This document shows positions 57,797-64,000 of a stretch of DNA of 64,000 bases, piece after piece. Location of the stretch: the NCBI RefSeq assembly GCF_001028705.1, contig NZ_CP011770.1:1925501-1989500 (forward strand), given 5' to 3'. Every line of letters starts with the position of its first letter. The first letter of the stretch is position 1. The notes under the pieces were generated by a model that was not told the DNA's origin, ran no database searches, and saw only the letters and a list, made by a program, of their open reading frames with translations. The position numbers were made by a program, and so were the translations under genes. The stretch comes from Croceicoccus naphthovorans. Lineage in GTDB: Bacteria > Pseudomonadota > Alphaproteobacteria > Sphingomonadales > Sphingomonadaceae.

Positions 57797-59331
57797 GCGG
57801 GCACGGCCTGTTTCGTCAGGCCGAAATCCTCCGGCCAATGGCGCAGCGCGGACAGCACGGGATAAGGCGTGAAGCCGCCCAGCGCGCAGAGCGAGCCGAA
57901 CTTCATCGTCTCGCACAGGTCTTCCAGCAAGGCGACCTGATCTTCAAGGCTGCGATCCGCATCGCGCACATTGTGCATCTGGGGCAGCACTTCGACCGCG
58001 TCGGCCTTGCGACCGCCCGCCAGGATACGCTCGATGATCTCCATGCCCCGCACTGATCCGATGCGGCACGGCGTGCATTTGCCGCACGATTCCGCGGCGC
58101 AGAATTCCATGGCAAAGCGCGCCATCGCCGCCATGTCGGCACTGTCGTCGAAGACCACGATGCCGCCATGGCCGATCAGTGCATCGGCCCCTGCATATTC
58201 CTCGTACCCGAACGCGATGTCGAACTGGTCCGGGTGGAGATAGGCGCCCAGCGGCCCGCCGACCTGCACCGCCTTGACCGGTCGGCCCGATGCGGTCCCG
58301 CCGCCAATATCGTAAACCAACTCGCGCAAGGTCACACCAAACGCGGTTTCGTAGAGGCCGCCGTGCCTGACGTTGCCCGCGATCTGAATCGGCATCGTGC
58401 CTTTCGACCGGCCCAGGCCGAGCGCGTCGTAATGCGCCGCGCCGCCCTCTGCCAGTATATGCGGCACGGCGGCGAGCGTGAGGACATTGTTGACCACCGT
58501 CGGCTGCCCGAACAGCCCTGCAATGGCGGGCAGCGGCGGTTTCGCCCGCACTTCGCCGCGCTTGCCCTCAAGACTGTTGAGCAGCGAGGTTTCTTCGCCG
58601 CAAACGTATGCCCCGGCCCCAACCCGCACTTCCATGCGAAAAGGCGCGATACGCTCGGCGGCAAGGTCGATCGCCGCGTTCATCTTGGCGATGGCGTCGG
58701 GATATTCGCTGCGCAGGTAGACATAGCCCTGCCCCGCCCCGACGGCATGGGCGCAGATCGCCATGCCCTCGATCAGCGCGAAGGGATCGCCTTCCATCAC
58801 CATCCGGTCGGCGAAAGTGCCGCTGTCGCCCTCGTCCGCGTTGCAGACGACGTACTTGCGGTCGCCGGGTGCCTTGGCGACGGTCTGCCACTTGATCCCG
58901 GCGGGGAACCCCGCACCGCCGCGACCGCGCAGGCCGGACTGGGCCATTTCGGCCAGCACCTGTTCGCTGCCGATGGCACGGGCGCGGTCCAGACCGGCCC
59001 AGCCGCCGCTATTCGCGTAATCGTCCAGGCTCAGCGGACGCGTCTTGCCCGCGCGGGCAAAAGTCAGGCGCTGTTGGCTGGCGATGAAGGGATGGACCGC
59101 GACCGGGCCGATGCACAAGTCGTCCGCGCCGCCCTCGGCAATTTCGGCCACGCGATCCGGCGTTACCGGCCCCCAGCCGACGCCGTTTACTTCGGCCAGC
59201 GGTTCCAGCCAATGCATGCCCCAGCTCGACACGCGCTCGACCGTCCAGCCCAGCTTTGCGAAAGCATCCGACACGCGGTCCGCCCCGCAGGCGCGGGCGA
59301 CGGCGTCGTCGGAGATGCGAACCGTGCTCAT
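57793..59331 (-). CDS. fdsB: NAD-dependent formate dehydrogenase beta subunit (NuoF-like)
   Basis: A 512-aa FMN- and NAD-binding subunit. Residues 1-130 resemble a thioredoxin-like NuoE remnant; the rest is NuoF-like: GRGGAGFPAGIKW (NAD/FMN), DEGDSGTFADRM, EETSLLNSLEGKRGEVR, and the 4Fe-4S ligands in ESCGKCTPCRIG. It passes electrons from FdsA to NAD+. It overlaps fdsG and fdhD by 4 bp each. Confidence 0.95.
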   Translation of the reverse strand: MSTVRISDDAVARACGADRVSDAFAKLGWTVERVSSWGMHWLEPLAEVNGVGWGPVTPDRVAEIAEGGADDLCIGPVAVHPFIASQQRLTFARAGKTRPLSLDDYANSGGWAGLDRARAIGSEQVLAEMAQSGLRGRGGAGFPAGIKWQTVAKAPGDRKYVVCNADEGDSGTFADRMVMEGDPFALIEGMAICAHAVGAGQGYVYLRSEYPDAIAKMNAAIDLAAERIAPFRMEVRVGAGAYVCGEETSLLNSLEGKRGEVRAKPPLPAIAGLFGQPTVVNNVLTLAAVPHILAEGGAAHYDALGLGRSKGTMPIQIAGNVRHGGLYETAFGVTLRELVYDIGGGTASGRPVKAVQVGGPLGAYLHPDQFDIAFGYEEYAGADALIGHGGIVVFDDSADMAAMARFAMEFCAAESCGKCTPCRIGSVRGMEIIERILAGGRKADAVEVLPQMHNVRDADRSLEDQVALLEDLCETMKFGSLCALGGFTPYPVLSALRHWPEDFGLTKQAVPA

Positions 59332-59744
59332 GCCTCTTCCACCAGCTTGGCCAGCGCATCGGAATCCAGCCGCGCATGCAGGTCGTCACCGATCCGCGCG
59401 TTGGGGCCGACGCTGCACAGGCCGAGGCAATAGACCGTCTCGATCCGCACCCGGTCGCCCGCCGCATTTTCCGCGCCGCGCATCATCGCCTCTATCCCGC
59501 GCGCCTGACACGCCTCTGCCCGGCAGACCTGCACCACCGGGCGCGGGTCGGCCTTCGCCGTGAAATCGTGATAGAAGCTGACCACCCCGTGCACTTCGGC
59601 GCGGGTCAGGTTCAGCAGCTCTGCGATCCGCGTCTCGGTCGCCGCGTCAACGGCACCGATTTCCGCCTGCACGTCATGCAGGATCGGCAAAAGCGGGCCT
59701 TCCCGGTCGGCATGACGCAAAACGATGTCTTCGATCCGGTTCAT
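59328..59744 (-). CDS. fdsG: NAD-dependent formate dehydrogenase gamma subunit (NuoE-like)
   Basis: A 138-aa thioredoxin-fold 2Fe-2S subunit, with cluster ligands in VCRAEACQARG and YCLGLCSVGPN. It joins FdsB and FdsA for electron transfer. The start codon region is duplicated: ATGAACCGGATCGAA also occurs 20 bp upstream and begins a 7-codon frame whose stop overlaps this ATG. The gap to the NTF2-like gene upstream is only 24 bp. Confidence 0.93.
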   Translation of the reverse strand: MNRIEDIVLRHADREGPLLPILHDVQAEIGAVDAATETRIAELLNLTRAEVHGVVSFYHDFTAKADPRPVVQVCRAEACQARGIEAMMRGAENAAGDRVRIETVYCLGLCSVGPNARIGDDLHARLDSDALAKLVEEA

Positions 59745-59764
59745 GGGGTTTCGATCCGGTTCAT
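59730..59764 (-). repeat. 15-bp direct repeat duplicating the fdsG start, with a mini-ORF
   Basis: TTCGATCCGGTTCAT occurs at 59730-59744 and 59750-59764 (period 20). On the minus strand the upstream copy reads ATG AAC CGG ATC GAA ACC CCA TGA, a peptide MNRIETP whose TGA overlaps the fdsG ATG (ATGA). It may couple fdsG translation to upstream ribosomes. No strong ribosome-binding site precedes the mini-ORF. Confidence 0.6.
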
Positions 59765-59768
59765 AACG

Positions 59769-60173
59769 TCAGGCAGTCTGAACCTGCCGGGTCCAGTCCG
59801 CAAGGTTGTAGTGGTTCGAAACCCGCGCAATCAGTCCATCGGAAAATTCGAAGAACGCCCCGACGCGCAGCGCATATTGCTGGCCGGTCGCAGCCGGAAG
59901 CCCCTCGTCCGTTTCCAGATAACGCCCGGTCAGCTGAAATTCCGCCGCACCGCGCGATCCGTCTTCGCTGGCCATGAACACAGGATCGATCACCTGTTCG
60001 GCATAGCACCGGTTCATGTGCGACAGGAACGCGCGGAACGCATCCTTGCCGTGCCGCGGTTCGCCCTGACTGGGTTCGTGAACGACATCGTCGGACAGCA
60101 AGGCAAGCATGCCCTCCGCATCCTGCCGGTTGAACGCCGCGTAATAGGCGTTCAGCGTGTCTACGACGCTCAC
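59769..60173 (-). CDS. NTF2-like (SnoaL/ketosteroid isomerase-type) protein
   Basis: A 134-aa cone-fold protein of the NTF2-like superfamily, beginning VVDTLNAYYAAFNRQDAEGMLALLSDDVVHE; the sequence RVGAFFEFSDGLIARVSNHYNLADW closes the fold. The GTG at 60173 overlaps the fghA stop (GTGA). Relatives are isomerases, hydrolases or binding proteins; its place between formaldehyde and formate genes is the only functional hint. Confidence 0.85.
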   Translation of the reverse strand: MSVVDTLNAYYAAFNRQDAEGMLALLSDDVVHEPSQGEPRHGKDAFRAFLSHMNRCYAEQVIDPVFMASEDGSRGAAEFQLTGRYLETDEGLPAATGQQYALRVGAFFEFSDGLIARVSNHYNLADWTRQVQTA

Positions 60174-61009
60174 GCCTTCAGCCTTTCGGCATGCCATGCG
60201 ACATGTTCGGGCAGGAAGGTCGAGATGAAGTAGTACGAGTGGTCGTACCCGTCCTGCATCCGGATCGTCGCGGTCATGCCCGCATCCGCCACCGCCTTTT
60301 CCAGCAGGTGCGTCTTTAACTGCTCTTCAAGGAAATTGTCCGCCCCGCCCTGATCGACCAGCAGGTCGGGCAGTCGCGCACCTTCGGCGATCAGCGCGCA
60401 GGCATCGTATTCCCGCCAAGCCGTGCGGTCGGTGCCGATATAGCCGCTCAGCGCCTTGTCGCCCCACGGGCATGCCAGCGGGCTGGCGATCGGCGCAAAG
60501 GCGCTGGTCGACTTGAACCTCCCCGGATTGCGCAAACTGATAGTCAGCGCCCCGTGCCCGCCCATCGAGTGGCCGGTGATCCCCTGCCGGTCCATGTCGA
60601 CCGGAAAGTTCGCGGCGACGAGTTCAGGCAGATCGTTCTCGATATACGACCGCATCCTGAAGTTCTTCGCCCAGGGCTCTTGCGTCGCGTCGACGTAGAA
60701 GCCCGCGCCCTTGCCGAAGTCGTATCCTTCGTCATCGGGCACATCGTCACCGCGCGGGCTGGTGTCCGGCGCTACGAAGATGATCCCATGTTCGGCACAG
60801 GCCGCGCGGAATTCGCCCTTTTCCGTCACGTTGGCGTGGGTGCAGGTCAGGCCCGACAGATACCACAGCACCGGCAGCTTCGCCCCCGGTGCGTGATCGG
60901 GCACGAATACCGAAAAGGTCATCTCGGTGCCCGTTGCGGCAGAGGCGTGCTTGTACACCCCCTGCACGCCGCCGTGGGCCTTGTTGGTCGATACGGTTTC
61001 CATGGTCAT
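60170..61009 (-). CDS. fghA: S-formylglutathione hydrolase
   Basis: A 279-aa esterase-D-type alpha/beta hydrolase that releases formate and glutathione from S-formylglutathione. Ser148 lies in GHSMGGHG; the acid and His are in LLVDQGGADNFL and GYDHSYYF. The N-terminal PVLWYLSGLTCTHANVTEKGEF is diagnostic. The ATG at 61009 overlaps the VOC gene stop by one base. Confidence 0.96.
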   Translation of the reverse strand: MTMETVSTNKAHGGVQGVYKHASAATGTEMTFSVFVPDHAPGAKLPVLWYLSGLTCTHANVTEKGEFRAACAEHGIIFVAPDTSPRGDDVPDDEGYDFGKGAGFYVDATQEPWAKNFRMRSYIENDLPELVAANFPVDMDRQGITGHSMGGHGALTISLRNPGRFKSTSAFAPIASPLACPWGDKALSGYIGTDRTAWREYDACALIAEGARLPDLLVDQGGADNFLEEQLKTHLLEKAVADAGMTATIRMQDGYDHSYYFISTFLPEHVAWHAERLKA

Positions 61010-61398
61010 TATGTGTCCAGAAATTTCAGCGCGCACAGCTTGTTGCCGTCGGGGTCGCGCAGATAGCCGAGGTAGATCTGCCCGCGCTCGCCACGGTCGC
61101 GCGGCCCCGGGGGATCTTCCACCGAGGTGCCGCCATTGGCGATACCCGCTTCGTGCCATGCATTGCCCTGCTCAACGCTATCGACGCCGAAGCCGATGGT
61201 TACGCCGTTGCCTACTGTTGCGGGCTGACCGTCCAGCGGTTCGCCCACGATCAACATCGCGCCCTTGTGATGATAGAAATACCGGTTGCGGCCCGTGTCC
61301 TTCACGCCCGGCGATCCGCCTATCGATGCCATCAATGCGTCGTAGAACTTGCGGGCGCGCTCGACATCGTTGCTACCGAGGTGGACGTGACTGAACAT
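61009..61398 (-). CDS. VOC family protein in the formaldehyde operon
   Basis: A 129-aa vicinal-oxygen-chelate protein (FSHVHLGSNDVERARKFYDALM; FHDPDGN-like end YLRDPDGNKLCALKF). The gene lies between adhC (14-bp gap) and fghA (1-bp overlap). It may accelerate formation or handling of the glutathione-formaldehyde adduct, or act on glyoxal-like by-products; the role is inferred from position. Confidence 0.85.
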   Translation of the reverse strand: MFSHVHLGSNDVERARKFYDALMASIGGSPGVKDTGRNRYFYHHKGAMLIVGEPLDGQPATVGNGVTIGFGVDSVEQGNAWHEAGIANGGTSVEDPPGPRDRGERGQIYLGYLRDPDGNKLCALKFLDT

Positions 61399-61412
61399 GG
61401 ATTCGCTTTCCT

Positions 61413-62524
<1,112 letters not shown>

Positions 62525-62583
62525 GGGATTTGCTCCTGAGTGGGCCTGAAATTGATTGCCGCCCCTCTAGCAATTGCACTATC

Positions 62584-62621
62584 CGGTGATAAACGGCGTT
62601 TTTGGCAAAGCATTATCACCG
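62584..62621. promoter_or_regulatory. Inverted repeat between adhC and the LysR gene
   Basis: CGGTGATAA (62584-62592) and TTATCACCG (62613-62621) are exact inverted copies separated by 20 bp, inside the 111-bp divergent gap. A LysR regulator could bind here to control both itself and the formaldehyde unit. Symmetry and location are seen; binding is inferred. Confidence 0.5.
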
Positions 62622-62635
62622 AGAGGCAATAATAA

Positions 62636-63529
62636 ATGATCGGAGGCTGGGACGGGATCGAGGAGTTCGTCGCCGTCGCGCGGGCAGGTTCGTTCACCGC
62701 CGGGGCCAAGGCCTTCGGCGCTTCTGTCACGCATATGAGCCGCGCCGTCGCCCGGCTGGAGGCGCGGCTGGAGACGCAGCTGTTCAACCGCACGACCCGC
62801 TCGCTCTATCTTACCGACACGGGGCGCATTTTTCTCGACCAATGCCAGCGGCTGGTGGACGAGCGCGAGGAAGCCATCGCGGGCATCGCATCGCAGGGCG
62901 AGCCGCGCGGGGCCTTGCGGCTAACCTGCTCCTATGCCTTGGGCGAGCAATTCGTCGCGCCGCTGGTCCGCGAATTCGCGCAGGAGAACCCCGGCTTGTC
63001 GGTGACGCTCGACCTCGACAACGATGTCGTCGATATCGTCAGCCGGGGCTACGACCTTGCCGTTCGCACCGGCCACCTTGAAGATTCGCGCCTGATCGCT
63101 ACCCGCGTCGCACAGCGCGAACTCGTCACCGTCGCTTCGCGCCACTACCTGTCCGAACATGGCGAACCGCGAGAGATCGCGGAACTGACCGCGCACGACT
63201 GCCTCGTCGGATCGGCCTCGCAATGGCATTTCCGCCGGGGCCAGACGTTCCGCCCGCATGGCCGTTGGCATTGCAACAGCGGGACCACGGTGGTCGAGGC
63301 CTGCCTTGCCGGAATGGGCGTGTGCCAGTTGCCCGCCTTCTACGTGCGCGAACACATCGCCGCCGGTCGCTTGCAGGAAGTGCTGGAGGACGAGCGGCCA
63401 GAGGACGAGCCGATCTGGGCGATCTATCCCACCCGCCGCCACCTTTCGCCCAAGATCAGCGGCATGGTCGCCCTGTTGCGCAGCGGGTTGCAGGCGCGGC
63501 TGGACGCGGCGAAGAGCCGCTACGCCTGA
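62636..63529 (+). CDS. LysR-family transcriptional regulator
   Basis: A 297-aa regulator with an N-terminal winged HTH (residues 4-63: FVAVARAGSFTAGAKAFGAS, then LEARLETQLFNRTTRSLYLT) and a periplasmic-binding-like effector domain of the type-2 fold (about 90-290). It is divergent from adhC with a 111-bp gap, so it is the likely regulator of the formaldehyde unit; the inducer may be formaldehyde or a glutathione adduct. Its 3' end overlaps the convergent GNAT gene by 10 bp. Confidence 0.93.
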   Translation: MIGGWDGIEEFVAVARAGSFTAGAKAFGASVTHMSRAVARLEARLETQLFNRTTRSLYLTDTGRIFLDQCQRLVDEREEAIAGIASQGEPRGALRLTCSYALGEQFVAPLVREFAQENPGLSVTLDLDNDVVDIVSRGYDLAVRTGHLEDSRLIATRVAQRELVTVASRHYLSEHGEPREIAELTAHDCLVGSASQWHFRRGQTFRPHGRWHCNSGTTVVEACLAGMGVCQLPAFYVREHIAAGRLQEVLEDERPEDEPIWAIYPTRRHLSPKISGMVALLRSGLQARLDAAKSRYA

Positions 63530-64000
63530 AGATCGCGCAGCCAGTACTGCATCGCCTTCTCGGTCTCACCCGCTTCGCGGTGATCCTTCCACGCCAGCCA
63601 CGTGATCAGCCCCGGAACCGGCGCATAGCCCCGCCCTCGCCAGAACGCGTCGAGCGGGCGATAGCCCTCTGGCCGGTCGGGATGACCCTCAGGCCGGATT
63701 ACGGCGGCAAAACAGGTCGTCTTCGCGCCCCATTCGCGCGCCCGTGCCTCGCGGTGGTCGAAGAAGGCATGGCCGATCCCCTGCCCGCGATATCCGGGCA
63801 GCAACACGCTTTCCCCGAAATAGAACATCGTCGCGGTATCCAGTCCGCGTTCCTCGAAAGGCCGCCGAAACTCCGCCTTTTGCGACGGCATCGGCGAAGC
63901 GGTCGCCGCGCCGACGATCCGGTCCCCATCGAACGCCGCGACCATGACCGACCCCGGCTCGGACACGAATTCGCGCAGGTACTCCGCCTCGTAAGCAGGG
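63520..64000 (-). CDS. GNAT-family acetyltransferase, 5' end beyond the window
   Basis: The frame stays open to the right edge of the window, so the protein is N-terminally incomplete here (at least 159 residues). It shows the acetyl-CoA motif in VLLPGYRGQGIGHAFFDHRE and the segment FWRGRGYAPVPGLITWLAWKD. A start within the window (GTG 63966) would remove the first strand. The substrate is unknown. Confidence 0.85.
   Translation of the reverse strand, partial: PAYEAEYLREFVSEPGSVMVAAFDGDRIVGAATASPMPSQKAEFRRPFEERGLDTATMFYFGESVLLPGYRGQGIGHAFFDHREARAREWGAKTTCFAAVIRPEGHPDRPEGYRPLDAFWRGRGYAPVPGLITWLAWKDHREAGETEKAMQYWLRDLQA

Overview
The window looks like chromosomal DNA of an alphaproteobacterium of the order Sphingomonadales, most probably an Erythrobacter/Altererythrobacter/Croceicoccus-like member. 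The basis is the high GC content, the protein flavour (tandem cysteine desulfurases plus adrenodoxin-type ferredoxin, short PilZ proteins, a single bifunctional Rsh, Ku/LigD, PdeM) and heavy use of ATGA/GTGA start-stop overlaps. The genus cannot be fixed from the sequence alone. No prophage, insertion sequence, CRISPR array or defence island is visible.

Layout. (1) 0-2 kb: a DUF4349 lipoprotein and a DJ-1/PfpI protein, then a 538-bp regulatory gap. (2) 2-19 kb: a Lap-type cell-surface adhesin module. It holds a 3122-aa repeat adhesin with a dialanine PAAG motif at residues 113-116 in its N-terminal retention region, an OmpA-like protein, a TolC-type outer-membrane protein, a LapB-like ABC exporter, a SleB-type cell-wall hydrolase overlapping both of its neighbours, and a HlyD/LapC adaptor. 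A convergent LapG-type periplasmic cysteine protease follows. (3) 19-23 kb: ferredoxin, two cysteine desulfurases, an alpha/beta hydrolase, a PilZ protein and tRNA-Gly(CCC) and tRNA-Val(TAC). (4) 23-29 kb: rsh, mlaA, hemF, pdeM and infC; infC appears to start at an ATA codon. (5) 29-41 kb: a transglutaminase / ATP-grasp / alpha-E cluster whose first gene carries an in-frame amber codon, then ku-mgtC-ligD and a sulfotransferase. (6) 41-51 kb: serS-surE, a K+ channel, DUF1761, rimO, a CinA-like protein, a frameshifted double-PilZ gene, a membrane protein of unknown function and rplK-rplA with a strong terminator. (7) 51-54 kb: a repeat-bearing gap, then a lipoprotein / cytochrome b / Tat molybdoenzyme trio and a PilZ gene. 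(8) 54-62.5 kb: one leftward nine-gene unit for glutathione-dependent formaldehyde oxidation to CO2 (adhC, VOC, fghA, NTF2-like, fdsG, fdsB, fdhD, fdsA, fdsD), with a divergent LysR gene. A partial GNAT gene runs off the right edge.

How the genes work together. The adhesin, exporter and LapG protease form a plausible hold-or-release surface attachment system; the c-di-GMP receptor LapD is not in the window, although four PilZ domains are. The formaldehyde unit would carry S-hydroxymethylglutathione through S-formylglutathione to formate and then to CO2 with NADH. Three otherwise well-preserved genes carry single-nucleotide lesions (amber at 31999, frameshifts near 48160 and 62143). Each may be genuine or a consensus error, and this should be settled before functional conclusions are drawn.
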